From contig JAHBWD010000033.1 of assembly GCA_019637175.1 (NCBI GenBank), positions 1 through 64,000 on the forward strand: DNA of 64,000 nt, written 5' to 3'. This DNA is from Labilithrix sp. GTDB taxonomy: Bacteria; Myxococcota_A; Polyangia; Polyangiales; Polyangiaceae. Shown in pieces: positions 41,828-50,436 of the stretch. The translations under genes were made by a program, and so were the position numbers. The notes under the pieces are model-generated. The model was not told where the DNA came from. It made no database searches and saw only the letters and a program-made list of their open reading frames with translations. How positions within the stretch are numbered: position 1 is the stretch's first letter; every line of letters starts with the position of its first letter.

Positions 41828-43360
41828 TCAGGAGAACGTCGCGAACACCGGCAGGCCGAGGCGATCGCGGACCTCGCGCGGCTCGAAGAAGATCCCCGAG
41901 AAGCGATCGGCGAGCGCAGCCACCGCGAGGATCGCGGCGATGGTCGACAGGAAGCCGATCGCGACGGCGATGAGGTGCACCGGGCGCTTCATCCCCGCGG
42001 GGATCTCCGCCGGATGCGTGATCTTGTAGCGGTTCTTGTACGCCGCCTCCTGCTCCTGCATCTGCACCTGGAGCTCCTGGAGCGTCTTCACGAGGGCCTG
42101 GTAGGTCGCGGTCACGGTGTCGAAGCGGACCTGTGCATCTTGCACGGACTTCGGCGCCGTCGCCGCGAGCACCTCGGGCGCAGGCGAGGGCGCAGCAGGA
42201 ACCGGCGCCATGGTCGGCGCGCGAGGCGCCGGCTTGGCCTCCTTCTGCGCGGCGGCCTTGGCGGCGATCTCGTTCAGGATCTCGCGCTCCTGCGCGCGGA
42301 GCTGCGCGAGCTGCGGCGGATCCTGGTCGGTCGCGGCGATCGTCTGCTTCAGCCCGATGACCTCGGGGTGACCGGGCCCGAGCGTCTGCTGCTTCTCGAT
42401 GAGCTGCTGGTGGAGCTCCTGCGAGCGGCGGTTCTTCGCGTCTTGCAGCGTCGCGATCTGCCCGCGCACGTTCTCGAGCTTGGCGCGGAGCGCGGGATCG
42501 GCGTCGACCGCCGGGCCCGGTTGATCGCGCACGCCCTGGGGCAGCGTCGGGATGACGACGTTCACCTTCTTGTTCGGATCGTTCGCCTTCTGGAGCCGAA
42601 CGAGCTCGCTCGCGGCGGCCTCGAGATCTTTGTGGGCCTGGGCGACGAAGCCCTCTTGGATCTTGAGGCGCGCGGGGATGACGCCGACCTCCGACTGGAA
42701 GCGCGCGTCGAGGAAGTTCTTCACCGCGGCGTCGACGATGTCGCGCGCCGCTTCCGGGTGCGACCACTCGAGTCGCACCGTGACCGTCGTCGCGTCGACC
42801 CAGACCTTCATCCGATGCTCGATGTTGCCGACGAGCGCTTCGAACTTCTCGTCGTCCGACGGCGCGGCCTTGCCGAGCTTGCGGTTGATCTTGTCGATGA
42901 GCTTGCGGTGCGGCTGCCTCATGTCGTCCCAGCGGGCGACGAGGTCCTTCTGCTTGACGATCGCGAGGATGTTGTCGCGCGCCATCACCTGCTCTTCGTA
43001 CTCGCGGGCGATGTTGCGCATCTCCTCGGGGCTCACGTACACCTGCTGGTTGCCCGTGAGGTTCGCGGTGCGCTGCACGAGCACGCGCGACTCCACCTCG
43101 TAGCTCCGGGGCGCGAACATCGCGCCGAGCACGGTGAGCGCGAGGCCGAGCATCATCACCACGAACGAGAGGCCCTTGCGCCGCCGGGCGGATCGCGCCG
43201 CCTCGCCGATGCGCTCGCGGATCGCGATGCTCGGTCCGTCGTCGTCGTCGCCGCCGCCGCGCCCGCCGCCTCCGCCCGCGCCGCCGCCGCCGCCGGGCCG
43301 GCCGGGATACTGGAGCTTCGGGTCCGGACGAAAGAGGGTCGCTTCCTCGATGCGCGCCAT
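41828..43360 (-). CDS. Polysaccharide chain-length determinant (Wzz/GumC-like)
   Basis: A 510-residue inner-membrane protein. After a Gly/Asp-rich N-terminus, helix one is at about 66-86 (LSFVVMMLGLALTVLGAMF) with the Wzz-type YEVESRVLVQR next to it. A long periplasmic coiled-coil region (about 120-460) follows, then helix two at about 465-487. It ends without a tyrosine-kinase domain, so the kinase part, if any, is separate; the CpsD-like protein at 49894 is a candidate. It sets polymer length and bridges to the Wza-type exporter. It lies 24 bases after a Ser/Thr kinase gene on the same strand. Confidence 0.92.
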   Translation of the reverse strand: MARIEEATLFRPDPKLQYPGRPGGGGGAGGGGGRGGGDDDDGPSIAIRERIGEAARSARRRKGLSFVVMMLGLALTVLGAMFAPRSYEVESRVLVQRTANLTGNQQVYVSPEEMRNIAREYEEQVMARDNILAIVKQKDLVARWDDMRQPHRKLIDKINRKLGKAAPSDDEKFEALVGNIEHRMKVWVDATTVTVRLEWSHPEAARDIVDAAVKNFLDARFQSEVGVIPARLKIQEGFVAQAHKDLEAAASELVRLQKANDPNKKVNVVIPTLPQGVRDQPGPAVDADPALRAKLENVRGQIATLQDAKNRRSQELHQQLIEKQQTLGPGHPEVIGLKQTIAATDQDPPQLAQLRAQEREILNEIAAKAAAQKEAKPAPRAPTMAPVPAAPSPAPEVLAATAPKSVQDAQVRFDTVTATYQALVKTLQELQVQMQEQEAAYKNRYKITHPAEIPAGMKRPVHLIAVAIGFLSTIAAILAVAALADRFSGIFFEPREVRDRLGLPVFATFS

Positions 43361-43384
43361 GAATCTGTTTCCTCTTTTACTCTG

Positions 43385-45280
43385 CTACTCGGGCGTACCG
43401 AACGGATCGGGCGCGAGGCCCGGCGGTGTCGGCCGCGAAGTGGGCTCGGTCGTCGCGGCCGGCGGCTCGGCGGTGGGCGCCGCCGGCGTCGGCCGCGGCG
43501 CGGGGCGGGTCGTGTGACCGCCGGCGGGCACCGCGGCGGGCTTCCACGGGAACGTATTGGCTGGACGCGCCGTCGGCGCCGAGAGCGCCGACGCGCCCGC
43601 GTCGGTCGCGCCGAGGCCCGCGCGCGTGTCCGCGGGCGCCGGAACGGGCGCCGGCGGAGGAACGACGGCCGTCGAGGGCGTCGCCGGAGGTGGAGGCGGA
43701 GGCGCCGTTTCCGTGGGCGCCGGAGGCTCGGCGCTCGGCACGTCGCCCTGTCGGCCGGAGAGCGGCCCGCGCTTGACGGCGAAGAACGCGATGCCGCCGA
43801 GCGCCGCGGCGGCGAGCATCACCGCCATGAGCCAAACCGCGACGGTGCCCTTGCGACGAACGCCGAGCGCGGCGACGTCGATCTCGGAGCTCTCCTCGGC
43901 GCCGAAGTTCAGCGTGTTGCTGTGCGCCGGAATGCTCCCTTCCTGTCCGTCGGGGCGCGACCCGCGCAGCGCGTCGGGCGTCGGCAGCCGCCGCATCACG
44001 GCCGCCGGGTTGAGCGCGGGCGGAGGCGGCGGTCCGGTCTGCGGCGCGCCCTGGGGCGCGAAGCTCACGCCGGGCGTGAACGGCGTCGAGCCCATTCGGG
44101 CGCGCGCGGGCAGCGGCGGCGGGTTCGAGGGCGGGATCGACTTCGGCTGCGCGGCGAACGCGTCGCGCGGCGGCGGCCCGGTGTTGGGCGCCGCGGCGGG
44201 GATCGATCCGTCACTGCCGACGATCGAAGAGATGCTGCCGTCTTGGCTGCCGATGCCGATGAACGTTCCGCTCGGGCCCTCCGGCAGCTCGGTCGCCTGA
44301 CGCATCGTCGCGGAGCCGTCGAAGACCTCGCCCGGCGGTCCGCCGCCCTTGTCGACGTGCGTCGACTCGTCGAGCGACATGTCGAACGCGCGCGCGGCCG
44401 GCGCGGCGGGACGACCGAGCCCCGCGCCTTCGCGCGCGTCGCGCAGCGCGCGACGGAAGGCGTCGGTCGTCTGCCACCGATCTTCCTTCTTGAACCGGAG
44501 CGCCATGTCGATCGCCGCGGCGATGGGCGACGGGAGATCCTGCTTCACGAGCGTGATCGAGCGCGCCTTGACCGTGGCCGCCGCGAGCAGCTTCGCCTGC
44601 ACGTTCGCGCCGAGGTGCACCGTCTCGCCGGTGATCGCGGTGAAGAGCGTGGCGCCGAGCGACCAGATGTCGCTGCGGTGATCGACCTTGTCGCGCGAGC
44701 CGAGCGCTTGCTCCGGCGACATGAACGAGGGCGTGCCGAGCACGAGGCCGAACATCGACAGCTTGCTCTGCGAGGTGCGGTCGAACACGCGCGCGACGCC
44801 GAAGTCGAGGAGCTTGACCGTGCCGTCGTCGCAACAGAAGACGTTCTGAGGCTTGAGGTCTCGATGGATGATGCCCGCCGTGTGAACGGCCGAGAGGCAG
44901 TCCATGAGCTTGTCGGCGATGTCGAGCGCCTCCACGACGGGGATCTTGTTGCCCCGTTTGACGCGCAGCGCCTCGAGGGTGTCGCCCTCGAGCAGGTCCA
45001 TGGTGAGGAAGACGCAGCCGTCGTCGGTGACGCCGTCGTCGAGCACGCGCACGATGCCGGGGTGCTTCACCGAGTTGGCGAGGTAGCCCTCGCCGAGGAA
45101 GCGCTCACATACCGCGGGGTCGGTGCACAGCGTTGGATGCAGGATCTTCAACGCCGCACGGGCGCCGTTGCGATGCGTCACGGCGTAGACGGCAGCCATC
45201 GACCCCGAGCCGAGCAGCGCATCGACGCGCCACTTGCCGCCGATGATGGTCCCCACCCTCCGCTCGGCCTGCTTGTTCAT
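43385..45280 (-). CDS. Membrane Ser/Thr protein kinase (PknB-like)
   Basis: A 631-residue kinase. The catalytic domain (about 15-285) has glycine loop GSGSMA, ATP lysine Lys45 in ALKILH, HRDLKPQN with Asp141, and DFG at 159-161. A Pro/Gly-rich linker (about 300-470) leads to one transmembrane helix (AVWLMAVMLAAAALGGIAFF). A Pro/Ala/Thr-rich, probably periplasmic tail of about 130 residues follows. It is placed directly upstream of wzz, so phosphorylation could control exopolysaccharide output. The first promoter on this strand is likely in 45281-45510, where I see no other feature. Confidence 0.94.
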   Translation of the reverse strand: MNKQAERRVGTIIGGKWRVDALLGSGSMAAVYAVTHRNGARAALKILHPTLCTDPAVCERFLGEGYLANSVKHPGIVRVLDDGVTDDGCVFLTMDLLEGDTLEALRVKRGNKIPVVEALDIADKLMDCLSAVHTAGIIHRDLKPQNVFCCDDGTVKLLDFGVARVFDRTSQSKLSMFGLVLGTPSFMSPEQALGSRDKVDHRSDIWSLGATLFTAITGETVHLGANVQAKLLAAATVKARSITLVKQDLPSPIAAAIDMALRFKKEDRWQTTDAFRRALRDAREGAGLGRPAAPAARAFDMSLDESTHVDKGGGPPGEVFDGSATMRQATELPEGPSGTFIGIGSQDGSISSIVGSDGSIPAAAPNTGPPPRDAFAAQPKSIPPSNPPPLPARARMGSTPFTPGVSFAPQGAPQTGPPPPPALNPAAVMRRLPTPDALRGSRPDGQEGSIPAHSNTLNFGAEESSEIDVAALGVRRKGTVAVWLMAVMLAAAALGGIAFFAVKRGPLSGRQGDVPSAEPPAPTETAPPPPPPATPSTAVVPPPAPVPAPADTRAGLGATDAGASALSAPTARPANTFPWKPAAVPAGGHTTRPAPRPTPAAPTAEPPAATTEPTSRPTPPGLAPDPFGTPE

Positions 45281-45510
45281 GTCCGCCTAGGGTACCTACG
45301 TTAGCACGACTAGTGCCGGGGTCCGCGAAGAGTCCCAAGCACGCGGGAATTCTCGAAAAAAGTCAGCGTGCGGCACCGGCGCCGAGCGCGTTTTGCACCC
45401 TCTCGATGCGCCGATTTGCGCGCCGTCGCGTCTCGCCCGGGTGAGATACGAAAAGGTCGCCCGTCCGGTCTCGCCCGCCCGCTACATCCCGCTGCGTCAA
45501 ACGCGTCCGT

Positions 45511-47193
45511 TCAGGGTGGGGCGGCCCGCACCGCCAGGCGCGTCGCGACGGCGAACGCCACGCCGAACGTCACGAGCGTCATGTAGCTGTTGAAGCCCTG
45601 GTCGCCCCATATCTGGACGACGCACACGACCATCGCGCCGAGTGACGCCAGCGCCGAGCTCCGCTCGAGCGGCGACTGCGCCGCGCGATAGCCGCGCAGC
45701 GCGAGCGTGCCCGCCATCGGATAGATCGTCCAGAGGAGCGAGAAGCCGACGACGCCCGCGAGCGACCAGATCCAGAGCACGCCGTTGTGCGCGATGAGGC
45801 GGTAGTTCTTGAAGAGGTCGCCGAGATCGACGGGCGGGTTGTTCGGCGAGTATTGGTACTCGTGGCCGAAGCCCGACATGACGATCGGGCTCTGCCGGAG
45901 CGTGTAGATCAGGTTCTCGTTCTCGATGTCGCGCGAGATGCTCGAGTTGTCTTTCTGGTCCATGACCGAGACGACGAGCTTCGCCGGCTTGAGCAGCGGC
46001 GAGGGCGAGTTGATCTCCGAGCCGACCAGCACGTAGCCGATGACGAGCGGCACGAGGACGACGAGCGCCGCCGTGAGCCGGCGCTTGCGGCGGCTCGGCT
46101 TCATCGCGAGGTAGATCACGATCGGCGCGGCGGCGGCGCTGACGAACGCGAGGCGGCGGTTGTTCAAGACGATGCCGAGGAGGATCGGCACGGCGACCGC
46201 GAGCGAGCGCAAGATGACCTTCGACGTGCGCTGCTCGAGCGCGTGCGCGAGGAGGATCATCAAGGCGGTGACGAAGAGCACGGTGTCGGAGTGGTTGGTG
46301 CACCACTCGGGCTTGCCCGGCAGCGACGTGATGCCCTGAGGCACGCAGACGCCGAAGTAGACGTACGTCACGAGCAGGCTCCGCGTGACGGCGGCGGCGA
46401 CGTAGGCCGTCCCCACCGACGCGAGGTCTTCGGGCACGCGGAGCGCGTAGAGGAAGAGCAGCCCGACGAGCGGGAGCTGCATGAGGTGGATCGTCTGACG
46501 GAACGCGGGCTCGACGCCGCCGCCGCGGACGATGCCGAAGGCCGCGAGGCCGACGACGGTGCCGAGGAAGGCGAGCATCGCGCTCCTCGCGAACTTCGGC
46601 GGGCGCGTCCAGCCCTCGGGCTTCTTGCCCCACACGGCGCGATAGAGGAGGCCCACGGTCACGAAGAAGAAGACCGAGAGCGAGGCGCCGGGCATGCCGG
46701 AGAACTCTTTGAGCGTGCCGAAATAGGCGACGGCCGCCGGCCACATGACGGTGTTCCAGTAGCCGCCTTCGCCGATGTTCCCCTTCTGCTGGAACATCGC
46801 CTCGCTGAACGCCTCGATGAAGAGCGCGAGCACGAGGTAGATGCGGAGCGACTTGGCGACCTTCTGCCGCCCGATCACCCAGTAGAGGAGCGGCCCCCAG
46901 ATGACGACGAGCGCGGTGTCGATGCGGAACGAGTTCGCCCAGGCGCCCGGCCCGGAGAACGTCGGTCGCGAGATGAAGCTCGTCACGAGCGACGCGACGA
47001 AGACGCCGGCGATGATCTGGAGCGTCGGCTTCAGGAAGTCGTCTTGGAGGACCCTTCGATCCTGCTCCTCTTCCGGCGGGCGCGCGCCGAAGGATCCGTA
47101 CTTCTGCGCGACCTTCTGCTGGAGCGCGAGGAGCTGGTTCTGATCGGCGAGGTGGGGCGGCAGCGGCCCGCCGGGCGGTCTCGGACGATTCAC
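45511..47193 (-). CDS. O-antigen ligase/polymerase-like membrane protein (Wzy-like)
   Basis: A 560-residue protein with about 12 membrane helices after a 60-residue polar N-terminus. A larger periplasmic loop before the last helices (about residues 400-480: VLVGSEINSPSPLL, GFGHEYQYSPNN) matches the O-antigen ligase/Wzy layout. It would polymerise repeat units at the outer face of the inner membrane. The GTG start lies four bases after the esterase gene, so the two are co-transcribed. No other polymerase candidate is in the window. Confidence 0.87.
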   Translation of the reverse strand: MNRPRPPGGPLPPHLADQNQLLALQQKVAQKYGSFGARPPEEEQDRRVLQDDFLKPTLQIIAGVFVASLVTSFISRPTFSGPGAWANSFRIDTALVVIWGPLLYWVIGRQKVAKSLRIYLVLALFIEAFSEAMFQQKGNIGEGGYWNTVMWPAAVAYFGTLKEFSGMPGASLSVFFFVTVGLLYRAVWGKKPEGWTRPPKFARSAMLAFLGTVVGLAAFGIVRGGGVEPAFRQTIHLMQLPLVGLLFLYALRVPEDLASVGTAYVAAAVTRSLLVTYVYFGVCVPQGITSLPGKPEWCTNHSDTVLFVTALMILLAHALEQRTSKVILRSLAVAVPILLGIVLNNRRLAFVSAAAAPIVIYLAMKPSRRKRRLTAALVVLVPLVIGYVLVGSEINSPSPLLKPAKLVVSVMDQKDNSSISRDIENENLIYTLRQSPIVMSGFGHEYQYSPNNPPVDLGDLFKNYRLIAHNGVLWIWSLAGVVGFSLLWTIYPMAGTLALRGYRAAQSPLERSSALASLGAMVVCVVQIWGDQGFNSYMTLVTFGVAFAVATRLAVRAAPP

Positions 47194-47197
47194 GGCC

Positions 47198-48559
47198 TCA
47201 CCAGCACGTCTTCGATCGTATCGCGCCGGCGACCTGATCGGCCATGATGCGATGCACTTCGAGGTTCGGGTGGTAGTCGCACCCGAGGCCGTAGCGGCTG
47301 CCCATCTCGACGAGCTCGAACCAGTACACCTTGCCGTCGCCGGCTCCGTTGAGCTCGCTCACGATGCGGCTCAGCGCAGCGCGGAAGTCGCGCCGCGCGT
47401 TGTCGAGCGGGAACTTGTCGCTCAGCATCGGCGTGACCGCGAGGAAGATGTGCGCGTTCGGCCGCTTGCCGCGGACGAACTGGACGAACGCCTTGTAGCC
47501 CTCGCGGAACTGGTCGATGTCGAGGCCGTCGGCGATCGTGTCTTGGTTGAAGTCGCGCGCGAAGTCGTTCTGCCCGACGTTGATGACGACGACCGCGGGC
47601 TCCGGCTCCTTCGAGAAGTCCCAGAGGTTCGAAACCGCGGGCGGCATCGGCGGCGTGTCTTCGCGCACCGTCGCGATCGTTCGGAGGTAGTACTCCGGGA
47701 TGGTCGTCTTCGCGTCGGGATCGAACGCCTGACCCTTGAGATCGACGCCGGCGTTCGCCGCCTCCTGCGTGACCTCGCGGTAGTTCTTGACCATCCCCTT
47801 GCCGGAGAAGCAGATCGTGACCGCGTCGGCGTCGAGCTTGCGCGCCGCGATCGAGCCGTACGCGAGATCGATGTTCTGCGTCTTCGGGATCTTGACCTGC
47901 GCGACCGTGCCGTCGGGCTCGGTGATCTCGCGCACCGTGACGTTGTACGGGCACGTCGCGTTGGGGCCTTCGTTGCCGTAGCCGCACGTGATCGAGTCGC
48001 CGATGTACTCGATGCGGCGCGCGCGCTCGGTCGGCGGAAGCTGCGTCCCGCCGGGGAAGGTGAAGGGCACGAGCACCGACACGCCGAAGAGCGCCTCGCT
48101 CGATCGAACGACGCTGATCTCGTGCACGCCTGGACCGACGTCGTGGGTCTTCGTGTTCGGCTGCCCGCCGCCGAGGATGACCTCTTGGGAGACGCCGTCG
48201 ATCGTGACCTCGAAGATCGTCTCGCGCGTCTCCTTCGCGGGCGGCACGATGTCGACGCCCCAGGTGACCTGCGGGCCGTCGAAGCGCGCCGACATGATGT
48301 TGCCCGACCAGTCGAAGCGCGGTCGATCGGGGTTCTGCATGTCGAAGCGGCCGATGAACTTGGTCTTCACGTCCGCGCCCGGGGCGCCGCCGGGCAAGAC
48401 CTGAATCGCGCCGCAATCGGCGGCCGCGCCCGAGACGCCGCCGTTCTCGAGCGGGGCGTTGCGCTCGTTCAGGCGAACGACGCACGCCGCCGAAGCGACG
48501 AGGCTCACGATCAGGGCCGTCCGCGCGATCCGGAGCGACATCGCAGGAGAATCTAGCAT
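47198..48559 (-). CDS. CE2-like SGNH esterase lipoprotein A
   Basis: A 453-residue lipoprotein. The ATG at 48559 is preferred because AGGGGG lies eight bases upstream; the ATG at 48541 (MSLRIA) is the alternative. Lipobox SAAC is near residue 25-30. A beta-sandwich domain (about 60-185, KFIGRFDM, HDVGPGVHEISVVR) precedes the SGNH hydrolase: YIGDSITCGYGN (nucleophile Ser), VVINVGQNDFARD (Asn), CDYHPNLEVHRIM (Asp/His). That order is the carbohydrate esterase family 2 plan, which removes acetyl groups from polysaccharides. It lies directly before the Wzy-like gene. Confidence 0.9.
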   Translation of the reverse strand: MLDSPAMSLRIARTALIVSLVASAACVVRLNERNAPLENGGVSGAAADCGAIQVLPGGAPGADVKTKFIGRFDMQNPDRPRFDWSGNIMSARFDGPQVTWGVDIVPPAKETRETIFEVTIDGVSQEVILGGGQPNTKTHDVGPGVHEISVVRSSEALFGVSVLVPFTFPGGTQLPPTERARRIEYIGDSITCGYGNEGPNATCPYNVTVREITEPDGTVAQVKIPKTQNIDLAYGSIAARKLDADAVTICFSGKGMVKNYREVTQEAANAGVDLKGQAFDPDAKTTIPEYYLRTIATVREDTPPMPPAVSNLWDFSKEPEPAVVVINVGQNDFARDFNQDTIADGLDIDQFREGYKAFVQFVRGKRPNAHIFLAVTPMLSDKFPLDNARRDFRAALSRIVSELNGAGDGKVYWFELVEMGSRYGLGCDYHPNLEVHRIMADQVAGAIRSKTCW

Positions 48560-48585
48560 GTTCCGTTCCCCCTCGGACGCGCGCG

Positions 48586-49740
48586 TCACGGTCCGAGCTT
48601 CGCGCGCAAGGCCTGCTCGACCTGCCGCGCGAGGATGCGGTGCATCTCCGCGTTGGGGTGCGCGTCGCAGCCGACCCTCGATCCTTGATGCTCGAGCTCG
48701 AGCAGCGTGATCCGCCGATCGCCGGCCTCCGCGCGGCGCGCGACGACGCGATCGAGGCTCGCGCGCGCGACGCCGGGCCCGAGCATCGGGCTCGTCGCGA
48801 CGAAGATCCACGCGTCGCGGTAGACCTCGCGGATCCGCGCGGCGAAGCGGACGTACGTCGCCTCGAAGGCGGGCACGTCGAGGGGCTCGCCCTTGCCGCC
48901 GGCGAAGTCGTTCGTGCCGAGCGCGACGATCACGGCGTCGGGCGCCGGCGCGCGGAACGCCCACGGCACGCCGGGCGGCGTCGGGATCGTGCGCTCGAAG
49001 AGCACCGGCATCGTCTCCTCGGTGCTGCCGTCGTAGTTCCGCAACACGCCGCGGCCCGACCAGCAGAGCGTCGTGACGTCCGCGTCGAGGGCGCGACCGG
49101 CGAGCGCGGGGTACGCGAGGCTCGCGCGCTCGGTCTCGTAGGTGAACGGGCAGCGCGCGTCCGCGCCGAGGACGCCGTAGCCGCACGAGATCGAGTCGCC
49201 CACGATCTCGACGCGCCGCGCGCGCGATCGCGGCGGAAGAAAGACGCCGCCCGGCGGGAGATCGAGCCCGAGGAATTCGTGGACGCCCGCGAACGCCTCC
49301 GCGTCGCGGCTGATCGCGATGTCGTGCGGCTTGCCGTCGTCGAGGCCCGTCGCGAGCTCGTACGACGCGCGCTCGTGCGACACCTGAATCGCGACCGGCG
49401 GGCGATCGTCGACGCGGACGGTGTACGTCGTCGTCTTCTCGTGGAGCAGGACTGGCTTTTCGTCGACGACGACCGCGTGAGGCTCGAGCGGCGCGGCACG
49501 CAGACGCATCGCGATCGACTTCGCGACGAAGCGCGCCTCGATCGTCGATCCCGACCACGCGAATCGAGATCCGCCGTCTCCGTGATCGAAGCGACCGACG
49601 AAGCGGATCTCCGGCGCGGCCGCCGGAGCCGGAGGTGCAGCTCCGCCCCCGCACGCGCGAGCGCCACACGCGCTGATCGAGATCGCGACGAGCGCGAAGA
49701 GCGCTGCGAGCCGCCTCCGAGGCGCTGGCGGCCCACGCAT
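48586..49740 (-). CDS. CE2-like SGNH esterase lipoprotein B
   Basis: A 384-residue lipoprotein from the ATG at 49740; a start 24 codons upstream would put charged residues before the signal peptide. Lipobox SAC is at about residue 24-26. Same plan as paralogue A: RFVGRFDHGDGG, IVGDSISCGYGV, VIVALGTNDFAGG and CDAHPNAEMHRIL. It sits 26 bases upstream of paralogue A, so the pair is a tandem duplication in one operon with the Wzy-like gene. Acetyl removal from the secreted polymer is the likely role. Confidence 0.9.
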   Translation of the reverse strand: MRGPPAPRRRLAALFALVAISISACGARACGGGAAPPAPAAAPEIRFVGRFDHGDGGSRFAWSGSTIEARFVAKSIAMRLRAAPLEPHAVVVDEKPVLLHEKTTTYTVRVDDRPPVAIQVSHERASYELATGLDDGKPHDIAISRDAEAFAGVHEFLGLDLPPGGVFLPPRSRARRVEIVGDSISCGYGVLGADARCPFTYETERASLAYPALAGRALDADVTTLCWSGRGVLRNYDGSTEETMPVLFERTIPTPPGVPWAFRAPAPDAVIVALGTNDFAGGKGEPLDVPAFEATYVRFAARIREVYRDAWIFVATSPMLGPGVARASLDRVVARRAEAGDRRITLLELEHQGSRVGCDAHPNAEMHRILARQVEQALRAKLGP

Positions 49741-49893
49741 GAGCTGGCGCGCATCGTGCCTCGCATCGGCGTAAGCGCTCCGGGCGCCCGCTTTCTCGAT
49801 GAAAAACCTCACGGAATCGACCTTCTAGCCGGTGGGACGTTATGGCTATACTCGCACGTGATGAGGCGCGGCTTTGAGCGGTAGGGCGAACCC

Positions 49894-50436
49894 ATGAACA
49901 AGCGCCCGATGGCGGAGACCGCGCCGATGCCGTCGCAGGCTCCGGCGCCGTCGCAGTCGGTCCCGAATTTCGACGCGATGCCCTCGATGCTCGGGGGCTC
50001 GAACACGATGGATCCGGTCTGGCAGCGCCTCTGGCTCCGCTGCCAGCAGCACGACTGGCAGTCGCTCGCCTTCATCGGATCGTCCAAGCGCGATCCGGAC
50101 GGCGTGCTCGAGATCGCGCACGGCATGGCGCGCCTCGCGAGCGAGCTCGGCCAGGAGCTGACGGTCTTCGACGCGCGCAACCTCGGCCTCAAGGACATGG
50201 GGCGGATGCTCGCGCAGATCCAGAGCATCACGAGCCGCGGCAAGCGGTGCATCGTCGTCCTCAAGCTCGTCACCGAGAACGCCACCACCGTACCGATGGC
50301 GCAGAACGTCGACGCGGCGCTCCTCGGCGTCTTCATCGGCGAGACGAGCGTGATCGCGGCGTCGCGAACGGTCGACGAGGTCGGCCGGCCGAAGTTCCTC
50401 GGATCCGTCGTGCTCAACGCCTCGCTCTCCCGGTGA
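49894..50436 (+). CDS. CpsD/BY-kinase-like small protein without a P-loop
   Basis: A 180-residue cytosolic protein. After a Pro/Ser/Gln/Met-rich N-terminus (1-40), WLRCQQHDWQSLAFIGSSKR resembles the first strand and loop of capsular tyrosine-kinase (Wzc/CpsD-like) ATPases. The loop reads GSSKRDPDG, which lacks the Gly-Lys-Ser/Thr of a Walker A site. Later ELTVFDARNLGLKD, RCIVVLKLVTENATTVPMAQNVDA and GVFIGETSV look like the remaining strands of a ParA/MinD-type sheet. It may be a non-catalytic regulator of the Wzz protein. Its stop overlaps the glycanase start (GTGA). Confidence 0.7.
   Translation: MNKRPMAETAPMPSQAPAPSQSVPNFDAMPSMLGGSNTMDPVWQRLWLRCQQHDWQSLAFIGSSKRDPDGVLEIAHGMARLASELGQELTVFDARNLGLKDMGRMLAQIQSITSRGKRCIVVLKLVTENATTVPMAQNVDAALLGVFIGETSVIAASRTVDEVGRPKFLGSVVLNASLSR

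Noticed and set aside
45281-45510. Small RNA or tRNA in the gap before the kinase gene at 45280
   Set aside because: No cloverleaf and no strong hairpin with U-run could be made out; treated as promoter space only.
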